Part shown: positions 1-9,720 of the stretch, one piece after another
Layout of the letters: each line of letters starts with the position of its first letter
Position numbering within the stretch: position 1 is the first letter of the stretch
Assembly: GCA_016716835.1 (NCBI GenBank)
Contig: JADJUW010000001.1
Coordinates: 2,004,001-2,068,000 of the forward strand
DNA length: 64,000 nt
Reading direction: 5' to 3'
Origin: Myxococcales bacterium
Lineage (GTDB): Bacteria > Myxococcota_A > Polyangia > Haliangiales > Haliangiaceae
The notes under the pieces: generated by a model
Told to the model about the DNA's origin: nothing
Seen by the model: only the letters and a program-made list of their open reading frames with translations
Databases searched by the model: none
Translations under genes and position numbers: made by a program

Positions 1-635
1 ATAGGGATGGTGAAGTAGTCCATGTTGCACGGACAAACATCGAGCGCGTAGGTGCCAGGCGTCACTTGGGGCGGCGAGAACGGCGCATCGTTGGGCTCAA
101 AGTAGTCATCGCTGCAGCCATTGCAATCGGTGTCGCATGCGCCCTTATTGCCATCGCAATCGGCGTCGAGGTCGCCTTCGCAGACCTCCTCTTCTTTGCA
201 AATGGGCGCATCGTTGCACGCGGTGACCTCGGGCTGCGGCGCCGCGGCGACCTGGGCCACGGTCAGCGTGGTGGGGCGTGAGATTTCGCCATCATCATCG
301 ACGGCATAGACCGCATAGGTATCGCTCGCCTCGTCGTCGAGCGGAAACTCGGCGCAGAAGATGCCATCAAAATCGGTTGCGACGACTTGCGACAGGCCGC
401 TGCCATTGGCGCGCAGCAACACCTTGCGCGACACCGCGGTGCCCTGAATGACCACGGTATTGAGCGGCGTCTCGGTTGCCGTTTCAGCGCGCGGGGGCGC
501 CAAATCTGGATCGGTCACGGGCGTCGCCGTCTTGCTACCAGGGGCATCTGCCTTGCAGCCCACGAGCAGCCCAACGCACAATGCGGCCGTGGCCGCCTTA
601 TTTAGGGTGGAGCGCAATGAGACCAGTTCCAGCAT
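1..635 (-). CDS. Lipoprotein with Cys/Asp-rich calcium-type motif, truncated by window edge
   Basis: The reading frame starts at an ATG on the minus strand at 633-635 and stays open to the window edge, so the C-terminus is missing. The N-terminus has a short hydrophobic segment ending in the lipobox LLVGC, so the protein should be lipid-anchored after export. An Ala/Pro/Thr-rich linker follows, then a beta-rich region of about 60 residues that reads like a small Ig-like fold. Next comes a Cys-rich Asp/Asn/Gly stretch (CEGDLDADCDGNKGACDTDC) of the kind seen in calcium-binding repeats. The last visible part (YFEPNDAP, then TPGTYALDVCPCNMDYFTI) resembles the start of a pre-peptidase C-terminal domain. 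Function unknown. It is divergent from the lipoprotein at 864, with about 230 bp between them in which I see no clear element. Confidence 0.72.
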   Translation of the reverse strand, partial: MLELVSLRSTLNKAATAALCVGLLVGCKADAPGSKTATPVTDPDLAPPRAETATETPLNTVVIQGTAVSRKVLLRANGSGLSQVVATDFDGIFCAEFPLDDEASDTYAVYAVDDDGEISRPTTLTVAQVAAAPQPEVTACNDAPICKEEEVCEGDLDADCDGNKGACDTDCNGCSDDYFEPNDAPFSPPQVTPGTYALDVCPCNMDYFTIP

Positions 636-863
636 GACCCGGTACTAAGCACAAAGCATGCCATCCCACGGCCAGGCATCGGGGCCGCCCCGCAGCGCCG
701 TGGGGCGCCGCAACTGCGGTCGGAAGTCCCCACTTGCTCCTGGCAGCCCCACTCAAGTAGCCGCGCATTCGCAAAAACCCCTGGGGAGCGCTCCAGATAG
801 TGCCGCCGCCAGCCGGCCACTGGCCTACCGCGCCTTGGCGCGCTTCGTGCATTACCTCCCAGC

Positions 864-2440
864 ATGCGTTCGATCTATTCCACCATCCATTCAAGCTGTT
901 TGGCCCTGTTAGCCGCTGCGGCCCTGGTTGGCTGCAGCGATGCTTCGAGGTCGCGGAAGACGCGCCCGTGCTGCTCGGGCTTTCGACGTCATCGATTCAG
1001 GTTGGCCATCCGCTCAACTTTGTTGGCGAAAAGTTTATCGACGTCGCCAAGGGCCGCACGTACATGCAATTTAATGGCGTCTTCCATGGCACCAATGCCG
1101 ACTACGATGTGACCGAGCTCGACGTCAAGACCTCGCGCACCGCCGCCAATGAGGCGTCGTGGCCCTTCTTTGGCCACTACCGCGTGCCGTTTGTGCCCAC
1201 CGGCGATGAGATCGGTACGTTCAAGGGCACCGTCACCCCTATCAATGTGCTCAAGGACGGTACGGAAATCGTCGGCGAACCACTCTCCGTCGTGCTGACC
1301 GTCGAACCCTCCATTATCTTGCACCGCATGCAACCCACCGCGATGGCGAGTGGCGCGGAATGCGACAAGCCCAGCCTGCGCATGCTCGGCGGCTATGCCT
1401 ATGAAATCGAAGCAGCGACGATCGGATTTGCAGCGGATAACCTCTCGGTGAATATCACCGGCGAACCAGGCGGCACGTCGATCGGCCGCACGCTCAAGGC
1501 CCCCATGGTCTCCGCCGCGAATGGTGGCTCGGTCGCCGGGTTTGGCAAGGATCGCGAGTTTACGCTCGCGCCAGTTCCGGCCGATGCCACCACCTATATC
1601 GCGTCCATCCGCGTGACCGCGAAGAATGCCGACAACGACGCCATTCAGGTGGTTTATCCCCTCCCCGTGATTCGCCCGCTCGCCTTCATCCCAAATGGCG
1701 AGCCCCGGTTAGCGCAAATTGAGCAAGCCGTGCCCGTCTCGGGCTGCATGGCCGGCGGCATTAATGGCCAAAACGTGCGCTATGAAGAAACCCAGTCAGA
1801 GACCCGGCAGCGGCAAATCCAATACAATTGGAACAGCGATTGGTCGACCGATAAGTCGACGCAAACCACCGAAACCACCGATTGGAGCAATGGCACCAAC
1901 ACAGGCTTTAGCAACGGCGGCGACCACAACTGGGGCGGCAACTGGAGCGAAAACGCCGGCGTCAGCGGCGGCACCTCAGGCACCATCGGTGGCGGGCTTG
2001 CGCCTGGCAGCGTCTCGGCGCACATCGAGGCTAGCTACGGCAAGACCTGGGGCGGCCACGACGGCGGCTCGCAGAACTGGTCCGACACCGGCGGCACCGA
2101 TCGTCGCGATGGCGGCAGCACGTCAGATTCCTCCACCCTAAGCACCCGCCAAGGCGGCAGCGAGGGCGTCAGCGAGTTCTACGACGTGTCGTCCACCAAA
2201 AGCATCACCAGCGCGGTAACCGCAGATATCATTCCAAGCATGTTCGGCGTTTGGTTCCGTCAAGTCACGCGCTGGTCGCACCCCGCCGCCGTTGTCGAGT
2301 ACGACCTTTGCGGCAATCCCCACATGGTCGCCGAGGTCGAGATTGCGGACTACCAATGGGCGGTTAGCCTTGGTCAAGGCACCGACTGCGTCGACGTCGA
2401 AACCACGCTCGAAGAACCAGTTTGTTACAGCGGCTGCTGA
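864..2440 (+). CDS. Trp/Gly-rich lipoprotein, paralogue 1 (signal peptide in another frame)
   Basis: This is the first of two tandem paralogues; compare 2619-4196. The mature protein (about 500 residues) begins with an IPT/TIG-like stretch (APVLLGLSTSSIQVGH) and then a beta-rich region. A Trp/Asn/Gly/Ser-rich section (DWSNGTNTGF, GGDHNWGGNWSEN) follows, and the C-terminus has four conserved Cys ending CYSGC. Its signal peptide, MRSIYSTIHSSC followed by LALLAAAALVGC, lies in a different frame starting at 864. Adding one base near 945-950 (TTCGAGG to TTCGGAGG) joins the two and gives a junction like that of paralogue 2 (GCSD, then EDAPVLLGL). I therefore treat it as one gene with a 1-bp deletion. 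Without correction the frame would start at 800 with no signal peptide. I recognise no named family beyond the IPT-like start. Confidence 0.75.
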
Positions 2441-2618
2441 GGCCAACTGACCCCGATGGGGGTGACGACGATGGTTTCGCCCCAGGTTGGCGAGCCAACG
2501 TCAATTTTTACGTCCATCGCCGCAACAAAAACATACTATTTACGAGGGCTTAGGAAGCCATCACGAATCTGGCAACGCGCAACCCCGTGGCATGTTTCGT
2601 GCAATGTCTCTTCATACA

Positions 2619-4196
2619 ATGTGTAAATCTGTCCTTCAGACCACAACCTCACGCGGACTGCTCTTGGCCGCCTTTGCCGCCGCCGCCCTGGGCTGTAGCG
2701 ATGGGGTCAATGACGCCGAAGACGCCCCAGTGCTGCTGGGCCTCTCGGATTCGTCGATCCAGGTCGGGCACAAGCTTAGCTTTGTCGGGGAGAAGTTTCT
2801 CGACCCCAAGGATGGCCGCACCATCATGCGCTTTGACGGCGTCTTTGAGGGCTCGCTCGCCGACTACGACGTAGCCGCCTACGACGTGCGCACCGCGCGC
2901 ACCACCGAAAATGAGGTTTCGTGGCCGTTCTTTGGCCACTATCAAGTGCCCTTCGCGCCAGACGGCGACGACCTTGGCACCTTCCGCGGCACCGTAACGC
3001 CGGTGAACGTGAAGAAAGATGGCGCTGAAATCGTTGGCGCGCCGCTCGAGGTCACCCTGACCGTATTGCCCTCGATCGTCCTGTACGGCCTCGAGCCCGT
3101 GGTCGCCGAATATCAGTGCGCCAAGCCGAGCATGCGCATCTTGGGCGGCTACGCCTATGAGATGACCGCGGCCACGCTTGATTTCCCGGCGCGGACGCTG
3201 TCGATCAACATAAGCGGCGAGCCCGGCGTGGCCAGCGGCGGCCGCACCATCGTCGTGCCCATGACCGGTAGCATCGGCAACAGCTCGATGGCGTTGCTCG
3301 GCGATAATCGTCAGCTCGTGCTGGCGCCGGTGCCCGATGACGCGACCATGTATATCGCCGAGGTCCGCCTGACCGCGATCGATGACGATAATAAGTCGAT
3401 CACCGTGGTGTACCCAATTCCGGTGCATCGCCCGTTGGCCTTTATTCCAAGCGGCGAGCCGCGCTTGGCACAAATTGAACAAGCCGTGCCCGTCTCCGGT
3501 TGTATGGCAGGCGGCCTCAACGGCAGCAACGTCCGCTATGAGGAAACCCAGTCTGAGACGCGCACCCGTCAGGTTCAATATCGATGGGACTCCAACTGGT
3601 CGTCTGAAAAATCCGACCAGACCTCCACGACCACCGACTGGCGCAACGGCTCCAACACCGGCTTTAGTGGCGGTGGCGACCATAACTGGGGCGGTAACTG
3701 GAGCGAAAATCTTGGCGGCAGCCTCGGCGGCTCGGGGACGATTGGTGGCGGTCTCGCGCCCGGGTCAGTCACCGTCCACGCCGAAGTAAGCTATGGCAAG
3801 ACATGGGGCGGCCACGATGGCGGCTCGGAAAATTGGTCGACCACGGGCGGTAACGATCGCTCCGACGGCGGCGCGGAAACCCTTACCACCACCATTGGGG
3901 TCACCCAGGGTGGCAGCGAGGGCGTCAGCGAATTCTATGACGTTTCCTCGACCAGGAGCATCACCAACGCGAGCATCAACGACATTATACCTAACATGTA
4001 CGGCATCTGGTTTCGCCAGGTGACGCGGTGGAGCCATCCGGCGTCCGTCATTGAATTTGACTTGTGCGGCGAGCCACATGTCGTCGCCGAGGTCGAGATT
4101 GCCGACTACCAATGGGGCATTGGCCTCGGTCAAGGCACCTCCTGCGCCGAGGTGAAGCCGTCCCTCCCGGAGCCGGTTTGCTACTTGGGTTGCTAG
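2619..4196 (+). CDS. Trp/Gly-rich lipoprotein, paralogue 2
   Basis: Intact paralogue of the preceding gene, collinear over its whole length. I chose the ATG at 2619 because it gives a 25-residue signal ending in the lipobox AALGC, matching the length in paralogue 1. ATGs at 2604 and 2592 and an upstream in-frame start at 2487 are alternatives. The order is a lipid anchor, an IPT/TIG-like strand set, a central beta-rich region with one Cys (YQCAKPS), a Trp/Asn/Gly-rich stretch, and a conserved C-terminal block (RQVTRWSHPASVIEFDLCG) ending CYLGC. The Trp/Gly stretch may form repetitive beta structure or bind carbohydrate, which is inference only. The tandem arrangement and uniform similarity suggest a local duplication with both copies kept under selection. 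Confidence 0.82.
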   Translation: MCKSVLQTTTSRGLLLAAFAAAALGCSDGVNDAEDAPVLLGLSDSSIQVGHKLSFVGEKFLDPKDGRTIMRFDGVFEGSLADYDVAAYDVRTARTTENEVSWPFFGHYQVPFAPDGDDLGTFRGTVTPVNVKKDGAEIVGAPLEVTLTVLPSIVLYGLEPVVAEYQCAKPSMRILGGYAYEMTAATLDFPARTLSINISGEPGVASGGRTIVVPMTGSIGNSSMALLGDNRQLVLAPVPDDATMYIAEVRLTAIDDDNKSITVVYPIPVHRPLAFIPSGEPRLAQIEQAVPVSGCMAGGLNGSNVRYEETQSETRTRQVQYRWDSNWSSEKSDQTSTTTDWRNGSNTGFSGGGDHNWGGNWSENLGGSLGGSGTIGGGLAPGSVTVHAEVSYGKTWGGHDGGSENWSTTGGNDRSDGGAETLTTTIGVTQGGSEGVSEFYDVSSTRSITNASINDIIPNMYGIWFRQVTRWSHPASVIEFDLCGEPHVVAEVEIADYQWGIGLGQGTSCAEVKPSLPEPVCYLGC

Positions 4197-4230
4197 CTGC
4201 CGGCGCCCGATCGTGAAATAGTTCGACGCG

Positions 4231-4788
4231 ATGAACGAGCGTTGGCTATTTCGCGGGCCGTCTCGCAGCGTAGCCCTGGTGGTGCTGTTTGCGCTGGCCG
4301 GGTGCGAATCCCAACCGATCCCAACGCCGAGTCAAGATGCGGCGCCGCTTGCGCCAGCCTTTGCCTCGGCCGTCATCGCCTATGACGAGGGCGACGGCGA
4401 GCAAGACTGTGGCGACATGATGCCCCTGTGCGATGAACTTGGGACGTGCGGGCCCACCGACCTGCTTGGCGAGCCCGACGAGGTCGCATACGTGCTGGTC
4501 GCCGGCGGCTTTGTCGAGATTGCCTTTCTGTGCAGCAGCATGATCGAGCGCGGCGTTGACGCGTCGCCGGAGCTAAAGCTGTGGGCGACGGTGCCCGAGG
4601 GCGGCGGCGCGATCGTGCAAGTCAGCGTCGATGGCGCCACCTACGACGAAATTGGCGTGATGAACAGCGAGACGCTGGAGTTCGACCTCGCGCGCCTTGA
4701 GCTCACCGACGCGCGGTTCGTCCGCGTGCTCAACACCGGCGCCGAGGCCATCGACATCGATGCGTTCGAAGCCCTGCGAAATCCCTAA
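4231..4788 (+). CDS. Lipoprotein with discoidin (F5/8 C)-like domain
   Basis: 185 residues. The signal peptide (MNERWLFRGPSRS followed by VALVVLFALAGC) ends in the lipobox ALAGC. The mature part starts with a Pro/Ala-rich linker and then one domain of about 120 residues. That domain has the pattern LGEPDEVAYV, a hydrophobic strand with Cys, then VSVDGATYDEIG, ARFVRVLN and IDIDAFEAL. This order (gene-dose/LGEPD start, S-x-DG-x-x-Y, ARYVR-like strand, DxDA-E-L end) is typical of discoidin-like surface domains in myxobacteria. Its ligand is unknown. It lies 34 bp after paralogue 2 and 47 bp before the next gene on the same strand, so co-transcription is possible. Confidence 0.75.
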   Translation: MNERWLFRGPSRSVALVVLFALAGCESQPIPTPSQDAAPLAPAFASAVIAYDEGDGEQDCGDMMPLCDELGTCGPTDLLGEPDEVAYVLVAGGFVEIAFLCSSMIERGVDASPELKLWATVPEGGGAIVQVSVDGATYDEIGVMNSETLEFDLARLELTDARFVRVLNTGAEAIDIDAFEALRNP

Positions 4789-4835
4789 CTCGCGCTGCAG
4801 TTTTGCCACCAATTGCCTTAGGATACGCCCGGGTC

Positions 4836-6581
4836 ATGACGTCCGCCACTCGCCTCGCCTTGCTGCTTGTTGTGGCGCTCTTCGCCCGCGGCGGGGGCGC
4901 AGCCGCAACCGCCAAGCGATCGCCCCACCCTGACCAATATCACCGCGCAATTTCATCCGGGTCCCTACAATGCCATGGTGGTCGATCAACGCGACAGCCG
5001 GCGGGTCGCCGTGGTCACGCGCGACGGCCACGTCATGTGGTCGCACGACGGCGGCTACCGCGTCGATGACGCCCAGGCGGCGCAGGCGCGAACGCTCGAT
5101 CCCATCACGCTGCGCGGCACCGGCGGCGGCCGCGCCATTTTGTCGGACAGCCGAGGCGACAACGCGTCGCCCGACCGCGAAATGTCGAGCTACTTGCTCA
5201 TGCACAATATGCAAAATGGCATTCCGCCGGTGCGCTGGTTTGCTTGGATGGGTGTGCCGCAGTTTTTTCCGCAGTTCAGCAACATCGCGCTGCCGGCGGG
5301 CGACGGCCCAATGTTTCTCGCCGGGGCTGGTGGCATCTACGGCAGCGACGCCTCGCGCCGCACGTGGAAGCGCATCCATGGTCCGAGCAATTTTTACCCC
5401 AGCGACAAAGACGAATGGGGTATCGCCGTCACGGTCAACCCGAACAATCCCAAGCACATCCTGGCCTCGACGGATCGAGGGCTCATGATCTCGCGCAATG
5501 GCGGCGCCACGTTTTCGCACCCACGCGTGCAGACCATGCAGGATTTGGTCATCAACCAGTTCCTGTGGACCAGCGATACCCAACTGTATATCGCCGCCTA
5601 CGGTGAGCTTATGGTGTCAAACGACGCCGGCGAAAGCTTCGAATCGATTACCGCGATCGACGGCGACATTAACCAGATGGCCGTGGTGGGTGGCATGTTG
5701 TACCTCGCCACCACGGACGGCGCGTGGATCGCGCCAATTCCGGCCAAGGAAGGCGAGGCGGCGCCACCTGCCGACCCCGAAGCACCTCCGGCTCCCGAGC
5801 CGTTACACATTCTCACCGAGCGCAACGTGGTCGGTATCGTGCCGTGGCAGGGCGGCGGCGTCCTGCTCGCAACGACCGACGAGTTACTCCTACGCACGGC
5901 GGCGGGCAAAGAGATAACGCTCTTTGGCACGTCGGGCAAGGATCCGATTGTGTCGCTCCAGGGCAATGCCGAGCGCGCGTGGATGCTTACGCAGGGCGCG
6001 ATTTTTTCGTTAGGGGCCCCGGTGCCACGCAAACCCGGGACGCCGACCAAGCCGCCACGCCTGCGCATCGACCTGCCAACGCTTGAGCGACAAACCATTG
6101 CCTACTACAAGATTTATCCCCCCAAGCGCCTCGGCGGCACCGAGTACCTGCCTACCCTTGAAGTAGAAGTCGGCAACCATTCGACGAGCCGCTACATGGT
6201 GATGAACGACCCAACCTTTCCCGTGAGCTTTCGCCAGCTCGCCGACGATGGCACGAGCCGGGTGCAGTGGAAGGTCATGATCGAGTGGGACTTTTCCCAC
6301 ATTCTATTTAGCAAGTGGGGCAAACGCTCCAACAACGCCTTTTCGATGATCGACACCGGGATTCGCGACCAGCGCGAAAGGTGCTGACATCGGTGCGCGA
6401 AAACTACCGCGCGGCCGCCGATTTGGTAAAGGCGTTGCAGCAGCCACCGGCCGATCCAAAATTGGAGCTCTTGTGGCGGTGGCGCCTCGAAGAATTGGCG
6501 TCTTATCTCGAAACGTTTACGGGCACCCAAGTGGTCACGGACATCTCACCTGACGGCCGCGGCGTGGTTTTTAAGGAGTAA
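4836..6581 (+). CDS. Secreted beta-propeller (YCF48/sortilin-like) protein; two 1-bp indels
   Basis: The signal peptide MTSATRLALLLVVALFARGG starts at 4836, but the body of the protein lies in another frame until 6387. Removing one G from the G5 run at 4893-4897 gives a clean cleavage region (ARGGA, then QPQPP). Adding one A in the AAA at 6377-6379 reads through the stop at 6387 and joins the C-terminal helical segment that ends at 6581. The corrected protein is about 580 residues. It has a signal peptide, then repeated blades with motifs such as GHVMWSHDGG, ASTDRGLMISRNGGATF and VSNDAGESFESI, which are typical of YCF48/VPS10 propellers. After a Pro-rich linker comes a C-terminal domain (VQWKVMIEWDFSHILFS plus helices) shared with the next gene. 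It is probably periplasmic or surface-exposed. Confidence 0.75.
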
Positions 6582-6584
6582 CGT

Positions 6585-7271
6585 ATGAAGCAAATCTCGA
6601 CCCTTTTTTCCTGTCTCATCTCGGCGATGCTCGCGGCCGCGGCCGCAGCGCAACCCGCTGGCGGCGGCGCCGCGGGTGCCGGCAGCGGCGCCATGGGGGA
6701 GCTCATCAAGACCGTAAAGGCCGAGCCAACCATCAAGGAAGTGCAAACCGCGGCCTTGCGGTTTTATAAGCTCGAGCCCGCGCGCATCTTGGGCATGGCG
6801 AAGAACGCGCGCCTCAAGGGCTTGGTCCCCGACATCACGGTAAATTTCACAAACACCCTGGGCAACAACTTTCAAAACACCAAGGACGGGCTCTTTCCCG
6901 TGTTGCCAGGCACCGACGCCAACCCCAACCCAAACAATTACAAAGAACGCCAGGAGACCACCAACGATGAAGTCTCTTGGAATATCACCGGGCGCTGGGA
7001 CCTAAGCCGCTTGGTATTTAGCTCCGAAGCGCTCGACGCCAAGTCGCTCATCACGCTGGAGGAAAATCTCATCCGCGAGGTTACGACGCTTTATTTCTCG
7101 CGGCGTCGGATGCTGGCGGGCATTTTTCTCTCCGAAGGCGGCTCCGATGAAGACATGTTTTACACGCTGACGCGCCTCGACGAGATGACGGCGACGCTCG
7201 ACGCCTTTACCGGCGGCATGTTTGCAAAGCGCGCCTGGGACTGGGAAAAAGCGCTGCTCGGCGGCAAGTAA
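6585..7271 (+). CDS. Secreted protein sharing the C-terminal domain of the upstream propeller protein
   Basis: 228 residues, starting 3 bp after the corrected stop of the propeller gene, with a ribosome-binding site (AAGGAG) inside the end of that gene. This is a two-gene operon. The N-terminus is a cleavable signal (AMLAAAAAAQP) and a Gly/Ala linker. The rest holds a beta-rich segment (LVPDITVNFTNTLGNN, VSWNITGRWDLSRLVFSSEA) and a helical pair (NLIREVTTLYFSRRRML, RLDEMTATLDAFTGG). The same order, W-x-I-x-x-W/E-D-x-S-x-L-x-F-S followed by helices ending in L-x-x-F-T-G, occurs at the end of the upstream protein. The two probably act together or share a docking partner. No named family recognised. 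Confidence 0.75.
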   Translation: MKQISTLFSCLISAMLAAAAAAQPAGGGAAGAGSGAMGELIKTVKAEPTIKEVQTAALRFYKLEPARILGMAKNARLKGLVPDITVNFTNTLGNNFQNTKDGLFPVLPGTDANPNPNNYKERQETTNDEVSWNITGRWDLSRLVFSSEALDAKSLITLEENLIREVTTLYFSRRRMLAGIFLSEGGSDEDMFYTLTRLDEMTATLDAFTGGMFAKRAWDWEKALLGGK

Positions 7272-7298
7272 TCGCAGGCCCTTGGCCGCGATGCGGTG

Positions 7299-7901
7299 CT
7301 ACTTGTGCGCGTCGGCCGCGCCAGAGATGTAGACCAGGCGGCCGCCCGCATCGCCGACCACATAGCCCGCATAGGCAACCCCGGCGGTGCCGATCAACGA
7401 GGCCGCGGCCAGCCCCAGCGCCACGCGGCGGCGATTTCTCAACGCCCACGTCGCGGCGAGCAGCGCCAGCGTGCCACCGGTGGCAAACGTAAAGCGTTCG
7501 GCGGCTTCTTCGTGGCGATGGATGGCCTCGTCGCTGGCATAGCCCTCGATCACTTTCTCGTCGTCTTCGCCGGTTTGCAAGGCCATCACCGCGCCGCCAA
7601 GCTGAATGGCCTGCAACATCACGGCGAGCGCCCACACGCCAGGCGAAAACCAGCCGCGCGCAAAACCAAGCAACGTCGCCAACACCACCAACGGCATGAC
7701 GATGCAAAGTGCGATCGGAATGTGGACCACCTTGGGGTGGAGGGGCAGCGCCTTGCTCCAATACGTTGGATCGCCGACCGTCGCGCTGGCCTCGGCCTCG
7801 ACCGCCGCTGGCGCCGCGTCGTCTTCGCTGGCGCTGGCGCGGGAAGCAACCGCAATTAGGGTCACGAGGGCGATTCCGAGCCCGAGGGCGATGGCTTTCA
7901 T
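7299..7901 (-). CDS. DUF2231-like four-helix inner-membrane protein
   Basis: 200 residues. After an N-terminal hydrophobic segment and an acidic/Ala-rich linker come four predicted transmembrane helices. The first opens with LHPKVVHIPIALCIVMPL, which matches the LHP-x-x-VH-x-PIAL start of the DUF2231 family. A charged loop with several His and Glu (EGYASDEAIHRHEEAAERF) links helices 2 and 3. Members of the family are inner-membrane proteins of unknown role, sometimes found near haem or redox genes. The gene lies 4 bp downstream of the kinase gene on the same strand, so it is probably co-transcribed with it. Confidence 0.72.
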   Translation of the reverse strand: MKAIALGLGIALVTLIAVASRASASEDDAAPAAVEAEASATVGDPTYWSKALPLHPKVVHIPIALCIVMPLVVLATLLGFARGWFSPGVWALAVMLQAIQLGGAVMALQTGEDDEKVIEGYASDEAIHRHEEAAERFTFATGGTLALLAATWALRNRRRVALGLAAASLIGTAGVAYAGYVVGDAGGRLVYISGAADAHK

Positions 7902-7905
7902 CCGC

Positions 7906-9654
7906 CTACGCTAACATTATTGCTAGCACCAGCAAGACGATCGCGGCAATCGCGACGCCAATAGCGACACCAAGCCACAGCCCGCGCCGAGGCGCCGCCT
8001 GAGTCATTTTTACCGTCGCGGTGACGGCGGGCGCGATGGAGGCGGAACGCCGCACCAGCGTGGGCGCCACGGCTGGCTTGGCTGCGCTCGCCGCGTGTGT
8101 GGGCGCCGCCTGCTCCATCGGCGCGACGACCACCGCAATACGCGCCGCCGTTTCCTCCAGCTCGTCGCCCTCTTCCGGCGTGGCCACGCTGGCGGCAGCG
8201 GGGGCCGCGCGCGTGGCGTTAGTCACCGAGCCCGCGGCCATGGGCGCAGCTGCCATGCGCGTGGCTTCGTCCTGGGCAGACGTCGCCTCGCCTACGGGTG
8301 GAGCGCCAGTGATGCGAGGCAAGACCATGGTTGGCGACGCCGGCACGCTCGCGACCTCGCCGACGCCACCTAGCTGCGGTGGGTGCGACGACGCAGCGCT
8401 GCGCGCACCGACCTCGGCACGTGGAATGGTCGCCGCCATGCGGCGTGATGCCGTGCCACTGGCGGCCGCAACCGCAAACTCCTTTACCAGCGGCGCCTTG
8501 CCGACAGCGAGGCCCAAGGGCCCAGCGCCTGCAACATCCGCGACGGTATGATCATCAAATTCTGACGGCCCAAGCTGCCCCTCAAACGTCGGCAGCGTCT
8601 CGAGATCTTGCGACTCCGCCATGATCTCTTGCGCAAATGCGCCCTTGAGCCAAATCGATAGATCGTCGCTGTCAAAGGCTTGGCCCGTTTCGCTGAGAAA
8701 CGCCACCAGCGCGTTGCGCAGCTCGCTGCACCAGCCGTAGCGCTTCGCGGGATCGCGCGCGACCGCGGTGAGAATGATGTCCTCAAGTGCTGCGGGCAAA
8801 TCCGGCATTACCTCGCGCGGCCTTGGCAGGATGCCGGCGCGCGCCTTGGCCATCAGCTCGACCTCGGAGTTGGCCGAGATCAAACGATCGCCAATCAATA
8901 ACTCAAACAAGACAACCCCCGCGCCGTACACGTCGACGCGGCGATCGAGCGGCGCGCCCGCCACCTGCTCGGGCGCGAGGTAGCTCAGCTTGCCCTTGAC
9001 GTCGCCGGCCGCGGTCATGGTCAGGCGCTCGGCGGCCTTGGCGATGCCAAAGTCGACGAGCTTGACCTCACCCTTGTACGAGACAATTACATTTTGTGGC
9101 GTGCAGTCACGGTGCACGATGAGCATCGGCTTGCCCTTGGCATCGAGCTTGCGATGCGCATAGTCGAGCGCCTCACACATCTTGATCGCGATGTGACACG
9201 CCATGGCGACGGGCATGCGCTGGCGCAGGCGGCGAAAGCGATTCTGGATCTGCAGCAGATCCTTGCCCCACACGTACTCCATCGCGATATACGGATAGCT
9301 ATCTGCCGTGCCATTTTCGTAGATGCGCGCGATGTTGCGGTGGACGAGCTGGCCCGAGATGTTGGCCTCGTCGGTAAACATGAGACGAAACGCGTCGTCT
9401 TCGATCATGGACGGCAGGATGCGCTTGACCGCGAGCAGCTTGCCGCTGCTGCCTTCGCTGGCGCGGCGGGCGCGAAATACCTCGGCCATCCCGCCGACGC
9501 TTACGCGCTCCAGCAAGACGTATGGCCCAAAGCGCACGTCCCCCACCTGTTTATTGTACGTCTGCCGCTTAACCGAACGCAATGTTACGCACGGACCCGC
9601 CCAGGGCTCAACCGTTGCCGCACGGCTGCCCGCTGGGGTTGCCGCTTGCTCCAT
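7906..9654 (-). CDS. Membrane-anchored serine/threonine protein kinase
   Basis: 582 residues. The N-terminal kinase domain (about 42-315) has the glycine loop VSVGGMAEVF, the ATP-binding Lys at about 77 (AVKRI), the catalytic loop HRDCTPQN (181-188) and DFG at 201-203, so it looks active. A low-complexity Ala/Pro/Thr-rich linker of about 200 residues follows. A single transmembrane helix at the extreme C-terminus (GLWLGVAIGVAIAAIVLLVL) leaves no extracytoplasmic domain, so it is tail-anchored with the kinase in the cytoplasm. This is a common layout in myxobacterial Hanks-type kinases. The start could also be one of several in-frame codons closer to the kinase domain. Substrate unknown. Confidence 0.9.
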   Translation of the reverse strand: MEQAATPAGSRAATVEPWAGPCVTLRSVKRQTYNKQVGDVRFGPYVLLERVSVGGMAEVFRARRASEGSSGKLLAVKRILPSMIEDDAFRLMFTDEANISGQLVHRNIARIYENGTADSYPYIAMEYVWGKDLLQIQNRFRRLRQRMPVAMACHIAIKMCEALDYAHRKLDAKGKPMLIVHRDCTPQNVIVSYKGEVKLVDFGIAKAAERLTMTAAGDVKGKLSYLAPEQVAGAPLDRRVDVYGAGVVLFELLIGDRLISANSEVELMAKARAGILPRPREVMPDLPAALEDIILTAVARDPAKRYGWCSELRNALVAFLSETGQAFDSDDLSIWLKGAFAQEIMAESQDLETLPTFEGQLGPSEFDDHTVADVAGAGPLGLAVGKAPLVKEFAVAAASGTASRRMAATIPRAEVGARSAASSHPPQLGGVGEVASVPASPTMVLPRITGAPPVGEATSAQDEATRMAAAPMAAGSVTNATRAAPAAASVATPEEGDELEETAARIAVVVAPMEQAAPTHAASAAKPAVAPTLVRRSASIAPAVTATVKMTQAAPRRGLWLGVAIGVAIAAIVLLVLAIMLA

Positions 9655-9720
9655 GTATGGCTAAGTGTTACCAAGCGCCCGTGCATCGTCAGGCAAACGC
9701 TATAAATTCGAGGACCTGTC

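Noticed and set aside
4893..6379. Programmed ribosomal frameshifting in the propeller gene
   Set aside because: Two separate single-base shifts in opposite directions, each in a short run and without a slippery heptamer plus pseudoknot, fit assembly error better, as do the similar shifts in other genes.
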